Positions 33,202 to 45,509 of a stretch of DNA of 64,000 bases are shown piece after piece. The stretch's first letter is position 1, and every line of letters starts with the position of its first letter. The stretch is taken from positions 17,401,501 to 17,465,500 of the forward strand of contig NC_087259.1 in NCBI RefSeq assembly GCF_037042905.1, in the 5' to 3' direction. Origin of the DNA: Lytechinus pictus. Its lineage: Eukaryota > Echinodermata > Echinoidea > Temnopleuroida > Toxopneustidae. The translations under genes were made by a program, and so were the position numbers. The notes below the pieces were generated by a model, which saw only the letters and a list, made by a program, of their open reading frames with translations, was not told the DNA's origin and ran no database searches.

Positions 33202-34006
33202 CTGATAATTGCAATGAAACAAAGTGATGGCAGAGTAAATATCATCATCATCATCAACATTATCATCAATATCAACATCATGACCATCCTCCTCCTCTCA
33301 ATTTTCACATTGTTACATTACTTGTATCTGGGAGACAAACATTTATAGAACCTTGGATCTCTGAATAATTAGATGTCTAGTCAAATTATTACCTGGCAAG
33401 ACGTTCAATTGTAAAATTTATCAAAAATACACAGATTTTCAAAGAAACTTTTTAATAATATGTTCTTTCCATTTCCATGATAATAATGACATGTTGCAAA
33501 ATAAAGAAATATCGAGAATAGCCACAGCTGACTTCAGTTTACACTAGAACTGCTTTTCAGTGGAACCTGCAAAACATTTATCTTTTTCTAATCTAAATGC
33601 TGAACACCCAGTTTATACGTAAAATAGAAGTTCCAAGTTTTTAACGTGTTTGGTGTGACTTAGCCGAGGATGGAACCCATGACATTCCATTTAAGAGTTG
33701 GGCACTCTACCACTGAGCCCCCTTGACAAGTTTAGTATCCAAACACTGACCTGGGTTTAGAAGTATAAGAAGTTTGAGGTAGAAGTATTCATCTTGCGTT
33801 GTCTTCAGAGCTTGGAACTTCTGGGCCAGCTGCTTCATCCTCCGCACAATGTCCAGGATTGCTACCGAATTGACCATCGACATCAAATCACATCTTGACC
33901 TGTCCGGCAGTATGAGATGACCTTCATTGTCATGGCAACGGAAACATATCGTTAAGATAAGTACCTGTATCCAGTTTGCTTTTAGAAGTACAGAGCGGTC
34001 ACCCAC
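32951..34006 (-). CDS. Nuclear receptor ligand-binding domain, C-terminal two exons (NR2-like)
   Basis: Exons 34006-33751 and 33201-32951 join in phase 1 (168 codons, then TAG). The first follows acceptor ATTCCAG and ends at donor GTCAGT; the second follows AATTATCAG. Residues 1-18 (VGDRSVLLKANWIQVLIL) fit the ligand-binding-domain signature of helices 3-5. DEYFYLKLLILLNPDAKNLS fits helices 8-9; the NPDAK(G)LS phrase is typical of RXR and HNF4. IGELLLKLSELERLS fits helix 10. This is the C-terminal part of a ligand-activated or orphan transcription factor acting in the nucleus. The terminal activation helix lacks the usual central glutamate (NLANMLEDD). The subfamily is not settled: NR2 seems likeliest and NR3 possible. 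No DNA-binding domain was found upstream. Confidence 0.88.
33241..33300. repeat. (ATC)n microsatellite in the nuclear receptor intron
   Basis: ATCATC and ATCAAC units in the intron between the two receptor exons. Confidence 0.8.
33751..34006 (-). CDS. Nuclear receptor LBD, penultimate exon
   Basis: 256 nt; phase 0 in, phase 1 out. It encodes 85 residues from VGDRSVLL to LLNP and the first base of Asp86. The upstream sequence on the minus strand has a T-rich tract (TTTTTTTTAAAATTCCAG) as a good acceptor. The preceding exon was not located. Confidence 0.88.
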
Positions 34007-34129
34007 CTGGAATTTTAAAAAAAATAGCAGAACGAACCACATGAGCTTTCAAACCGGCATCATATAGTGTACATGTACATATACATGTAGGCCTACATGT
34101 TCATCCACAAGAATGCTGATCTGACAACA

Positions 34130-34400
34130 TTAAAGGTCAAGTCAACCCCAGAAAAATGTTGACTTGAATCAATACAGAAAAATCAAACAAGCATAACACT
34201 GAAAATTACATCAAATGCTTTTTTTTCACAAAACAGTTCTATACATAATTCAGTGACAAACAGATGAGAAAGCTGATGATGTCCCTCACTCACTATTTCT
34301 TTTATATTTTTATTGTTTGAATCATACATTTCCTTTTATACAGATTTGACAATAATGGCCAACTTGACTGAACTAAATAAATTGGCCTCTTAGCATTCAT
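34130..34400. mobile_element. Half copy of the foldback MITE family (left end)
   Basis: TTAAAGGTCAAGTCAACCCC, AAAAATCAAACAAGCATAAC and TCCCTCACTCACTATTTCTT match the left half of 36416-37010. The right half is missing. Confidence 0.6.
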
Positions 34401-34682
34401 TAGCATGAGGAAAAAAAATCAATTAATGAAAAATAATTGAATCATTGAAATGTCACACAGTAAAAGCAGTTTATACATGACCTGTATATTACAAAACATA
34501 TAACGCCAACACTTTAACTGTGTAGCTTTGTATTAAAGGTAAAGCTTTTCCATTTCATTTTGGTATTTCATATTTTCAATGAATATCTGGTCACACAATA
34601 ATGACCCTTTTGTTCACACTATTTCATCGGAACAACACTCTTTTAGAAACCTTAACCTTTGGAATATATGTACAGCCTACAG

Positions 34683-36281
34683 GTAGGGGAGACCGGGGTT
34701 AGTTGGAACGCGGGGTAAGTTGAAACATTGTAATTTTCTTTAACGTCTTTAAATAAATTTCTGCAATACTGCCCTCAATTTATTGTCATTATCAACAGCC
34801 ATCCACCATATTACATACAACACATGTGCAAAAAGCCTGGTGAAGTTAGAAAGGAATTTTTGTTTTTTGACCTTCTGAGTAATTTTTTTCCCTTTTAGAA
34901 ATGTTTTATTATCTCAGAGAAGTTTATAGATCAAGTTGGCCAGTTTGGGTGTATAATAGACACTTGTACCAAGCTACAAAATGAGGTTATTAATATGCCA
35001 TGGTGAAGTCCCTTTTTTGTGCTGTAAGCTTATAAATGTCAAATGGGCCTCCGGGGTTAGTTGGAACAAAATTGAAGGGGCTAGTTGGAACATGTTCCAA
35101 CTTACCCCAAACATAATTATGAATAAAAACATTGGATATGAGAAAAAAATATATAAAGTATTTCACACTCTTCTGCTTGTTTTGTTTATCAGTTAGGTCT
35201 GAGTGTGCATTTAAGGCCTATTGTAGGCCCCTAATGCAATATTAACCCTTATCAAACTGGGGGGGGGGGGGGCAATTTGAGCCCCCCCCCCTTCTAGAAA
35301 TTTCGTCACTACGCCGCCGCGCGAATTTTTTTTTAATACACTGCTCGCTGACTTTTTACTTTCAAGTCTTGCGCATCATTTGAGACCAAATTTGCGATGC
35401 CTGTGTGCGCGGTTTCGAAATTACGCAACATTTTGTACGTGCATGTCGGACCCAAAATTGCTCAGAAACGTGATTCCATGTACAAGGTCAATGCAAATTG
35501 TGTTTTTCAACCAAAAGTCATAAATTGTAAATGTATGATTATTTTTTACTTTTGTTGGTTCAAATAGATTTATTTTATATGCTTTTTATGATCGCAAAAG
35601 AGTCCCGACAAAGTTCAGCGGAAAAAACAAAGGTTCGAAAAAACAAAGAAATGCCCCAAAAAATAAAAATTACATAAGAAATTATATTTTTTGGCAATTT
35701 TTGGTGGATATTTGTTATAAATGTGAAAATTTATACTCTCACCAAAAATTAGCATTCTACTAGCTTTAATAAATAGAGTTAAAGGCAAAAACATACAATA
35801 AAAACAAATTTAGGGCAAATTTCATATGCTTATTTGCCTTATTTGCATAAGTAATTAATGAAAAAAGTATAAACAATTAATTTTTGTCTTGTAAATTTGA
35901 TGCAGAAGTACATGAAATTGCTGATAGTACACTTAATTGCATGTAAAATCAAACGCACCCAAATATGCGGAATTCTACTACACAGTCTGCTTGCTAGAGT
36001 GGCTGTATAATAGAAAACATAAAGTTCAACAAATCCACACTTGAAACATTTTGACCTTGAAAAAAATAAAGCAAATAGGCTAAAACCATGTAATATTACA
36101 GTTTTAAGTAGTTTTAGTATAATTCTTAATTGACCATGCAGTGTTCCAACTTACCTAATACCATGTTCCAACTTACCCCGTATTGGGGTAAGTTGGAACG
36201 TTTGCGATGGTCTTGTTCAAGGTGGATTTTTTTTTCAGGCATTTTTGTCAAAAATGTTCCAACTAACCCTGATCTCCCCTA
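34683..36281. mobile_element. 1.6-kb TIR element with repeated GTTGGAAC words
   Basis: GTAGGGGAGACCGGGGTTAG facing CTAACCCTGATCTCCCCTAC gives matching ends, followed by TTGGAAC and GTTCCAA. The word TAGTTGGAAC or GTAAGTTGGAAC or its inverse occurs about eight times, clustered at both ends and near 35055-35105. A nested G12...C11 hairpin lies at 35263-35291. The rest has no coding capacity; one interior piece (35370-35520) is related to 46110-46260. Confidence 0.75.
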
Positions 36282-36415
36282 CACATTTTATATGTGTTGT
36301 TGAGCAGTTACACACAAAAGATAAGGAGTGGGGACCTTAACGCTAAATTGCTATTACATACACATGCCATAAATTGTAGGCCTACATCAGAAACTCTTCT
36401 TTGAAAGTGATTTCT

Positions 36416-37010
36416 TAAAGGACAAGTCCACCCCAACAAAGAGTTGACCTGAATAAAAAGAGAAAAATCCAATGAGTATAACACTGAAAATTTCATCAAA
36501 ATTTGTTATTACATTTGGAACTTTCACTTAATTTCACAAAACAGTTATATGCACATCCTGTTCTGTGTGCAAATGAGGGGACTGATGACATCACTCACTC
36601 ACTATTTCCTTTGTATTTCATTATATGAAATATGATTTATTCCCATTTTCAACTCATTGTCCTTGAAACAAAGTTTCATTCATCCCTGAACATGTGGAAT
36701 TACCATCGCCTTAACATTTTATGGTTCAGTCAAGTTTGTCCTTATTGTCAAATCTGTAAAAATTGAAATATTCGATATTTCAAACAATAAAAAACAAAAG
36801 AAATTGTGAGTGAGGGACATCATCGTCTCTCTCATTTGTATGTCATTGAGTTGAGCATATAACTGTTTTGTGAAAAATAAGCGAAACTTTAAAATGTCAT
36901 AACTTTCTTATTTTACATCCGATTTTGATGAAATTTTCAGTGTTATGCTTGTTTGATTTTTCTCTATTGATGCAAATCAACACTTTTATAGGGTGGACTT
37001 GAACTTTAAA
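36416..37010. mobile_element. Foldback MITE, complete copy
   Basis: TTAAAGGACAAGTCCACCCC at the left and GGTGGACTTGAACTTTAAA at the right are inverted, and the pairing continues far inside (AACACTGAAAATTTCATCAAA facing TTTGATGAAATTTTCAGTGTT). Nearly the whole element can fold on itself. Parts of this family occur at 13.9, 15.1, 34.1, 42.2 and 53.6 kb. Confidence 0.88.
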
Positions 37011-37118
37011 GGGGAATCCAACCCAAACAAGTAGAACGCCTCTGGCAGCTATTGAATAGTAATTTACAAAATACCCACAATTCATACGATAATAAATACT
37101 ATGTTCATTGACCCTAAA

Positions 37119-37131
37119 TGACCTTTGACCT
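37119..37131 (-). promoter_or_regulatory. DR1-type half-site pair in the tandem element
   Basis: TGACCTTTGACCT is a perfect AGGTCA-A-AGGTCA on the minus strand. Perfect copies also lie at 37363-37375, 38063-38075 and 38591-38603 in this element. It is usually followed by TTGGTCATGTGACC, which adds further half-site-like words. Binding is not shown. Confidence 0.5.
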
Positions 37132-38802
37132 TGGTCATGTGAAGGATGTTCAATAAGACTTGATTACTCTAATGTCTAAATTTCATGAACTAGATCTTCA
37201 ACTTTCAAAATGTATGATGGCAAATCAGCAAACTTGCACATGATGTTTGCTGATACTTGATTGCTCTTATCCAAGTTTCATTAACTAGATCTATAAACTA
37301 TCAAACTTATGATGGCAATTCAACAAATTCCCCCAACATAATCTAAGTTTATTGACCCTAAATGACCTTTGACCTCGGTCATGTGACCTGAAACTCATAA
37401 AGGATGTTCAGTGATACTTGATTACACTTATGTCCAAGTATCATGTTCATGAACCAGATCCATAAACTTTCAAACTTATGATGGAAATCAACAAATACCC
37501 CCCCCCCCCGACATGGCAAAAGATTTCAAATTGATACCACACCATGGCCAAAGTTAATTGACCCTAAAATGACCTTTGGCCTTGGTCATGTGACTTGAAA
37601 AAAACTAAGGATGTTCAGTAATACTGGATTATTCTTATGTCAAATATCATGAACCAGATCCATAAATTTTCAAAGTTATGATGAAAATCAACAAATACTC
37701 CCCAACATGGCCAAAGTTCACTGACCCTAAATGACCTTAGACCTTTGTCATGTGTCCAAGTTTCATGAACTAGGCCCATAAACTTAAGTTATGATGATAT
37801 TTCAAAAACTTAACCTTGATGTTGATTCCTTTTACCTTGGTCATGTGACATCAGACTCTGGCAGGATGTTCAGTAATAATTGATAACCATTATGTCCAAG
37901 TTTCATGAACAAATTACTGATCAATGATACCTGACCACTAATATTCTCAGGTTTTATACACCAGGTTGGTGATTAAGCTATGCTGATATTTCAAAAAATC
38001 TACCTTGGATAGGATTTTTCAATGTTGATACCACAACATGATCAAAGTTCATGGACCCTTAGTGACCTTTGACCTTGAACGTGTTAACTGAAACTCATGC
38101 CAAATGGCCAGTGATACTTGATTTATTTACCTAATGTCTAACTTTTATGAAATAGGTTCTTTTACTTTTAAGTTTTCAAGTTTAAGTATCTTAACCTCAG
38201 TTAAGAGTTTTGCAGTATGTTTAGACTCCAATGACCACAAAGGCCTTTGACCTTAATCTTGTGATTTCTGATCAGTGATTCTTGAATACCCTAATATGAT
38301 CCGGGTTTCTTACAGGTCCTAATACTTGTAAAGTTATGATGATATGTCAAAAAATTAAGCTTGGTAAAGACTTTTCATTGTTGATACCACAAGGTGGTCG
38401 AAGTTCATCGACCCTATTGAACTTTGACCACGATCTTGCTATAGCTGGCACCCAAACAGGAATGATCAGTGATACCTGAATTTTCTGATGTTCAGGTTTC
38501 ATGATAGAGGTTTGTATACTTTTAAAGCTACTCAACCTTTTACGATTTCAATGTACTTACCAAAGCATGGTCAAAGTTCATTGACCTAAATGACCTTTGA
38601 CCTTGATCAAGTTACCTGAATTCCATGCAAGATGATCACTGGTAATGTCCAAGTTTCATGGCTTAAGTCCCTATACATTTAGAGAGCTATTTACGTTTAA
38701 AAACCTCAACCTTCAATTAATGAAGATTTCAATGCAATTACCATAGCAATACAGCATGGACAAATTTAATCGAGCCTAACTGACATTTGACCTTGATCTT
38801 AA

Positions 38803-39045
38803 TTCATTCATTCATTCATTCATTTCGGTTTATTGTACAAAATACTTCCTTGTTATAAACAGTCGGGAGACTGATACAATCAAAGATTACAATGTAAACA
38901 TAAATTTCATAGTTACATAAGTGAAATGAAATAGTCAAATAATATAAACAATTAATTAATTGATGTTGGTATATTGCACTTACAAGGTAATTATAGATGA
39001 GAGCACGTTACAAAATATATTCCAAAGATATTTATAAATAAAATA
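38803..39045 (-). mobile_element. Probable LINE 3' tail (nested)
   Basis: Read on the minus strand the segment ends TACAATAAACCGAAATGAAT followed by repeated GAATGAAT, a common form of LINE 3' end. It interrupts the tandem unit text on both sides. No reverse transcriptase part is present, so the assignment rests on the tail only. Confidence 0.45.
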
Positions 39046-39176
39046 CCTGAAACCCATGCAAAATGATAAGTGATACATGATTATACTTATATAAAAGTTT
39101 CATTAAATAAATCTGAAGATCAATATCTTTTAAGTTATGCATTTCAAAAATGTAACTTTGGTTAAGATTTCAAATT

Positions 39177-39654
39177 AGGTGGTTTCAGACCGCCTCGAAG
39201 TTCGCCAGTTCCAGGTATTCTCTGATCGGGAAATTTACCCCGATCAGAAAATACCAGGTATTTTGGCGGTCTGAAAGCAAACTACGCGTAATATCCCCGA
39301 AAGAAAATACCCGATAAATAGTAGGTACTTGGCGAAATTACGAGAACTTTCGCAGGGATTTTTCCAAGGTCGTGGGTATTTTGGCGGTCTGAAAGCAAAT
39401 TACGGGAACTTTTAGCCCAGCGTGTCGTTGGGTGCGGCGCCGTGCATGGGTTGCTGCTGGGCTAGTGATTTTGAATTTCGCGCCTTGCTGCTTATCAGAC
39501 CATACTGCGCATGCTCGTAACTTCAGGAACTTATCCCGAAGGGTATGTTTCAGGGCGGTGTGAATGCAGGAATAATTAATGGGTATTTTTCAGCCTAAAA
39601 AAGTTCTCGTAATTTAACGGGGATTCTTGTGATCGAGGCGGTTTGAAACCACCT
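39177..39654. mobile_element. 478-bp TIR element nested in the tandem element
   Basis: AGGTGGTTTCAGACCGCCTC faces GAGGCGGTTTGAAACCACCT. The flanks carry ATT on both sides and the tandem-unit text resumes (TTGATACCACACCATGGCC), so the insertion point is clear. The interior has further inverted words (GGTATTTTGGCGGTCTGAAA twice). Confidence 0.85.
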
Positions 39655-39760
39655 ATTGATACCACACCATGGCCAAAGCTCATTGACCCTAACTGACCAT
39701 TTGACCTTGATCATGTGAACAGGAACACATGTTAATGATTAATGAAAACGTTTACGACAC

Positions 39761-40211
39761 CCTGAAGTAACAAAGGTAAAATTCTGGCCGAATCATTTCC
39801 AACGTACATACTTTTAAATTTTAACGTTATTTTGAGTCCGATAATTATCACAAAAGACAAAAAATTAAATTAAAATCATATTTTTCTCAACGAAAGTTGA
39901 TCATTTAGATAACATTAGATTCCTTGACGGTTGACCTCATAAATAGGGGTTTAAGTGCAAAAATTATGATTCTAGGTTATTTAGAAGCCGAAATATTGCT
40001 GAAAACCCCTTTCACGGCAGCCATTTTGAAAAATCCGAGATGGCGGCCATATAGGGGTCGGTGCAAATGAAAACATTGTTTTTTTGATTCATTATACAAT
40101 AAATAATGTTTCCAAAAATGTATAGTTTTCAATTTCTCCAAAAAAATTAGGCGAAATTACATAGTGAAACTGACTAATAGGAGAAAATCCATTTTTTTCA
40201 GAAGTGTACAC
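39761..40211. other. Gene-free stretch
   Basis: AT-rich; nothing recognised apart from a GGCGGCCATATAGGGG word. Confidence 0.4.
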
Positions 40212-40792
40212 TTAAAGGGATGGTCCGGGCTGAAAATATTTATATCTCAATACATAGAGTAGAGTTCACTGAGCAAAATGCCGAAAATTTCATCAAAATT
40301 GGATAACAAATAATAAAGTTATTGAAGTTTAAAGTTTAGCAATATTTTGTGAAAACAGTCGTCATGAATATTCATTAGGTGGACTGATGATGTCACATCC
40401 CCACTTTCCGTTTTCTTATGTTATTACATAAAATCATATTTTTTTCATTATCTCATACTTATGAATAATATGTCTCGCTTATAATGAAATAAGTTGCAGC
40501 AATAAATATCTAATGCACTAAATCAGTTATCAATCCAATTTTTCTAGTTCTTGGAGGAAAAGTTTTGTATAAACCTAATTTCATATAATAAAATACAAAA
40601 GAACAAGTGGAGATGTGACATCATCAGCCCACCTAATGAATATTCATGATGACTGTTTTCACAAAACATTGCTAAACTTTAAAATTCAATAACTTTGTTA
40701 TCCGATTTTGATGAAATTTTCGGCATTTTGCTCAGTGAATTTTACTCTATTTATTAAGCTATAAATAATTTCACCCCAGACCATCCCTTTAA
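40212..40792. mobile_element. Foldback MITE, second family, complete copy
   Basis: TTAAAGGGATGGTCCGGGCT faces AGACCATCCCTTTAA. TTTAGCAATATTTTGTGAAA and TTTCACAAAACATTGCTAAA, and TGATGTCACATC and GATGTGACATCATCA, show that the pairing runs almost to the centre. A degraded copy is at 2290-2790. Confidence 0.88.
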
Positions 40793-41093
40793 AGTGAAAT
40801 AGCCCAGATCCGTTTTAACACACCCATGCATGTACAGTATAATAGTATTACTTTGCTGTTATTGCATATTACATGGAAACCTTGATTATGACCGATGGCT
40901 GTGTCGAGTCCCGTTACCATGGTAATTGCCACTCTACAAAGTTGCATTTCTCTCATCTGGCTAATTATATTGATCAGAACAAACTCACAGAATATTAGCA
41001 ATTAAGATGCAGATATGATCATATCATCTTGAGATGCAAATGAGATTATAACTGTGAGATAACTTATAATTTCTTTGCAAAATAGCTTGCTTG

Positions 41094-41571
41094 AAGGGGA
41101 AGTTCATTATGACAACAAATTTATTGTAAAAATAGCAGAAAAACAATAAAGAATATTGATGAAGGTTTGAGGAAATTCTATTAAAGATTTTTTTTTAAAA
41201 TATCAACGTTACAATTTTTTCTATTTTTTGCAAGCAGCTTTCCTTATATTGTGAATTAAGAAATATCAATGATACATCACGTTTTCTCAAATAACTGAAA
41301 ATGGGTTTTATTGTACCTTCAATATCAACAGAAAAATAATTTCACACCCACTCATGAAAGAAGAAAACCTTTGGTCAACATGAATCCTTAAGAAATTGAA
41401 ATTTATGGATTTTATATTAGCTGCTCGTATATGACATCCAAATCAAAAACTTAAAATTCAAATAACTTTCTTAATCTTTCATGGCTTTTACTCAAACGTT
41501 CACCAATATTTTGTTATCATATTTCTGGTGTTTTTAGAGCAAACTTGTCATCAGGGTGAACTTCCCCCTTT
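41094..41571. mobile_element. Foldback MITE, third family
   Basis: GAAGGGGAAGTTCA at the left faces GTGAACTTCCCCCTT at the right, with ATGACAACAAATTTA facing AAACTTGTCATC just inside. No coding capacity. Confidence 0.7.
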
Positions 41572-42227
41572 GTGTGATAAATCAATGCGGAGGAAAGTTC
41601 CATGATGAATAATATTGTCATCTTCTTGTTCTTTATTCCAATACTTAATGCTTATAGGTTCCATAAATAGTGTTTTTGATGATTTTCCACCAAGTTCAGC
41701 ACAGGTAAAACAACAAAGATATCCTCTAAGTATCCATGACAACCTCCTCTGAACCTGACAATCTATAATAGATATCCAAATCTATGGTATCTTCAAAATT
41801 TCCATAAAATTTGACTTTGTCTTGAACATTACAATTTGGCAAATTACCCAGTTGATATGCAAGTGAATGAATACATGTAGGCATCCCCCCCCCCCTTTGG
41901 AGAATGGGATGATCTATTCATTTTTTTTTAAATACAAAAATAATTGCGGGCTACATTTTTTACTTTCCACAAATATTAGGGCCTCACAGAATCACAACAA
42001 ATCCTCAAAATTACATTTTAATAGCACTGGGTCTCTGGTGAAAACACAAACATAATCACCAGGATTAGAATGAAAGACATTTTTCTTAAAAGATGAATGT
42101 TATAATTTTTTTGTTATACAATTTAATAATTTTGTTTAGTGTGGCCATATGGCCTTGGATGGCCTATTGATATGCCTTTAAGTTCAATTCTACCCCAGAA
42201 AAGGGTTGATTTGAATATATATATACA
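41572..42227. other. Gene-free stretch with a MITE end fragment
   Basis: 42176-42215 (TTAAGTTCAATTCTACCCCA and GGTTGATTTGAAT) is a left-end fragment of the 36.4-kb foldback family, cut off by the next element. Nothing else was seen. Confidence 0.45.
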
Positions 42228-45200
42228 ACGTTCTCGCCAGGTTCATTCTGACGGTTGGCGGCGCGAAGCGACGCAAGCCGCGCAGCGGTCTCAGTGCGTG
42301 CGAAGCGCGGTAGCTATCGAAAATATCAATATCGAGGAGCTTAGATTGCTGCTAAATGCAACACATTTTATGTCTATAAAATGCTTCTCCGGCCACACAG
42401 CCGTAACGGTTGCGCGACTTGCGATTGAAGCAGAAAATTAATTTAAGGCATTACTGATAACTTCAAAGAGGTCAAACTCAAAGGAAAGGATTCAAAGTCA
42501 ATCTCATTTTATACTTACAGTTTATAGATTTATTCACATCGATGATATTGATAAATTTACTCAATACTTTCCAATGTCTAGGTCGCTACATCCTTAGAAA
42601 GTGCGACTTATTTTGTGAGTGCGCGTTGCTTCTTATGTCAATGACCGACTACGTCTACAGACCGCATGCGAAGCCCCTTGCGCCGCGCCATGCCCTTATC
42701 AAAATCCAAAGATTGTTCCGACTTTATTGAAGCCTCGGAAGTTCCGAGGCTTCCAAATAATGGACATCGGTATTCATGAGACGGGGTCCCCAACTTATAT
42801 AATTTGCATGTTTTTTTTCAGATACTCACTGAAACTATAACTCTCATAATCATAAGACATCTGTTGAACACGTTTATACTAATAATATCCAATCAAGATT
42901 CTTTTCTCACTATCAGTTATTGCTATGTTCATTTGTATTGTTCTTTACTCACCTATAAAATAATGAATGTGCTCACCACGAGCGTGAGAAATATTTCTAG
43001 TCATTCATAATGAATACTTTGATATTACGATTTTGTTGTTCATATTATAAAATTAATTGCGATTTAAAATGTTTTGAAAGTATAGCTTAATTGACAGGAA
43101 AGCAGATTTCTATTTTTACATTGTACAATTACAGCGTGTGTGAAAGAGAGAGGAAGAGTTGTAGGATGGACGGTGAGAGAGCGAAAGGGGAGGGGTCGTG
43201 GAAAATGAAAAGGGGATTTTGAGATCGTGTGTGTGGGATTGGTGAAGAAGTCGACATTCGAAGCGAATACATATATTTATAGACGTGTCTATACTACTGA
43301 TTATGATGACGGCTGAATAATCTTTCTTTACATGTATATTTTGGCGATTTTAAATTTTGAAAATGTTTTCTTGCACCATGAGTGGGAAGAGGTACATGAT
43401 TCAATAAATTGCAACACAATATACCCATAGGTGCAGTTTTAAAGTTACAGAAATTCACGAACAGATTATTAAAAATGAAAAAAAAAAGGGAGTCAGAAGT
43501 CAGAACTCAGAAAGTTCTTCTTAATGTTATAGCCCCCACCCAGTGTAAACAATATAAATACTAGTATTTGAGGTCACGAAATCAGCTGATTCGCACTCAA
43601 ACAACAGGTTAACAGGTCACGCACGCGGCACACATTCCAAGGGCGAGAATTCGGGGAAACCTGTTTTCAAGCACAATGATTGGCTCGGCACAACCCAGAA
43701 AGTGAATATTAATTTGATCACGTGCCATCGGCTTTGGGGCATCTCGTTCACATTCCAACTCATTTACTAATATCATCCACTCGCAGTAATTAGGCTGAAA
43801 ACGTTGTAGAAATAACTCTTTATAAAGCATAATTCCGATATAAAGCATATAAAGAGTAAGTGAAATTGAACAATTCATCCAACGATATTCCAATTATACT
43901 AGCAACTCATGTGGGCGTGAACAAACAAAATACATATCCTCTAAAACGTTCACACTGTCACACATATCAACTTCCAGTAATTCGTACTTCAAATGAATAT
44001 CTGTTAATGAATTGTCAATTCCACTTCATCAGAAATATGTTTAACGAAGTATTGTTAATATTATGTTGAATGTGTACTTCTATCGAAATCTATTGAATCA
44101 CATACCCCTCCCGACCCAAAGTGGATTTCCCAATCGCCATAAAGATTATTCAGCCACAATCACAGTAGACACATCCATAAATGAATATTAATTTCATTCG
44201 CTTCGAACATTGACTTCTTTTCGCCAATCCCCTCCCCCACAAAGTCACAAACATCCCATCATTTTCATTTACATTGCCCACGACCCCCCCCCCCCATTAT
44301 TCTCTCTTGATCTTTTACACTTAATTTCAAATAAAATTTTATTTCAAATCGTAATTGTTAAGCACATGTACAACAAATTCATGAAGTATTCACTATGTGA
44401 TGACTAAAAACATTTCTCAGGACCGTGACGGGTGCATACATTACTCAATTGGCAGGCAAAAAAAAAACACTAATAAAAAGAACAATACAAATGAAAATAC
44501 ACTGTACGCATTACACATTAAAAAAAAAAGAGTCGGAATATGATACACAGTATAAATAATATTAATAAAAATTATTACTCGTGAAAATTATAATATATTC
44601 AATGAATATCTGAAAATAAAAAAAAACATTCAAATGAAATTAGTTTTGGACCCCATCTAATTTTGGAAGACTCGGATCAAGGATTATGATGCCATGTGCG
44701 ATTTGTATTCTGTACTGTAGCTGCGCTGATGTGTGGCATGTGGCGAGTGAGACAGATCTTGGTAGACACACCGTCGCGAAATTAATCAACACTTTCTAAA
44801 GATCGATGTAGAGATCAAGACTTTGGAAATTATGGATTAAAATCGGAATATAAATGTGAATGAATCATGTTGCTGTAAGTAAATGAGTTGGACATTATAT
44901 CAATCCATTCCGTTGGCTTTGTCATTATTAACGTGATCTGTGATTAGGCCCCTCCGGCAGTGTCATCGGAAAAGCATTCATGTACTAAGGCTGGTGGGAC
45001 TGACTGGATGAAATTTCGATCGAATTTTGATATTATTTTGGACACACTTTACTTTTGACAAAATAAGTGACAATTTCAATTGAATTACATTGCCCAACCC
45101 AGTAACCCACGGTACCCTCTCTCCTCACTTTATTTTTGAGCGTATTTACTACCATTTTTAAGACGTAAATAATAGGAGCAATGCGAGGTAAACATCTTCG

Positions 45201-45509
45201 CGCTTGAGAGAGAGTTTTGGCCTCGAGTCGAGGTCATATTGTATAGCGTAGACTTCGCTCTGAGTGAGTCAAAGAAATCCCGGGAAGAAATCGTGGACGA
45301 AATAATCGACAAGTTTATTTTAGGATCTGAAAAGCAAATTTTTTTTTAAATATATATATATATATATTATTCAGTTTTTTGTGTAGATCTAGGCCTGTTT
45401 TACAGTTGTCGGCCACGGTTGTCGGGGAAGTTCAGGGTTGGCGGCTTTGCCCTGAAAATTTTCAGGGTAGTCGGCTCCCGCCCACCGTGACGCGTGGTAG
45501 CGAGAACGT
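42228..45509. mobile_element. Putative 3.3-kb TIR element
   Basis: ACGTTCTCGC at 42228 faces GCGAGAACGT at 45500-45509, both next to TA-repeat DNA, and GGTTGGCGGC words lie inside each end. The pairing is only 10 bp and could be chance. The interior has small frames (43609-43893 minus is the longest) without a recognised domain. Confidence 0.35.

Larger units (their letters stand above)
37011..39760. mobile_element. Degenerate tandem-repeat element, 170-200-bp units with TGACCTTTGACCT
   Basis: It begins with ACAAGTAGAACGCCTCTGGC, matching the left end at 46378 (ACAAGTGGAGCGCCTCTGGC). About a dozen units follow with words TTCATTGACCCTAAATGACC, TTTGACCTTGGTCATGTGAC, GTTCAGTGATACTTGATTAC, AAGTTTCATGAACTAG and AAGTTATGATG. 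The right TIR seen at 52.6 kb is missing. Insertions at 38803-39045 and 39177-39654 interrupt it. No coding capacity. Confidence 0.75.

Noticed and set aside
42139-42441. 100-codon plus-strand gene
   Set aside because: It begins in a MITE fragment and crosses a putative TIR; no domain or splice support.
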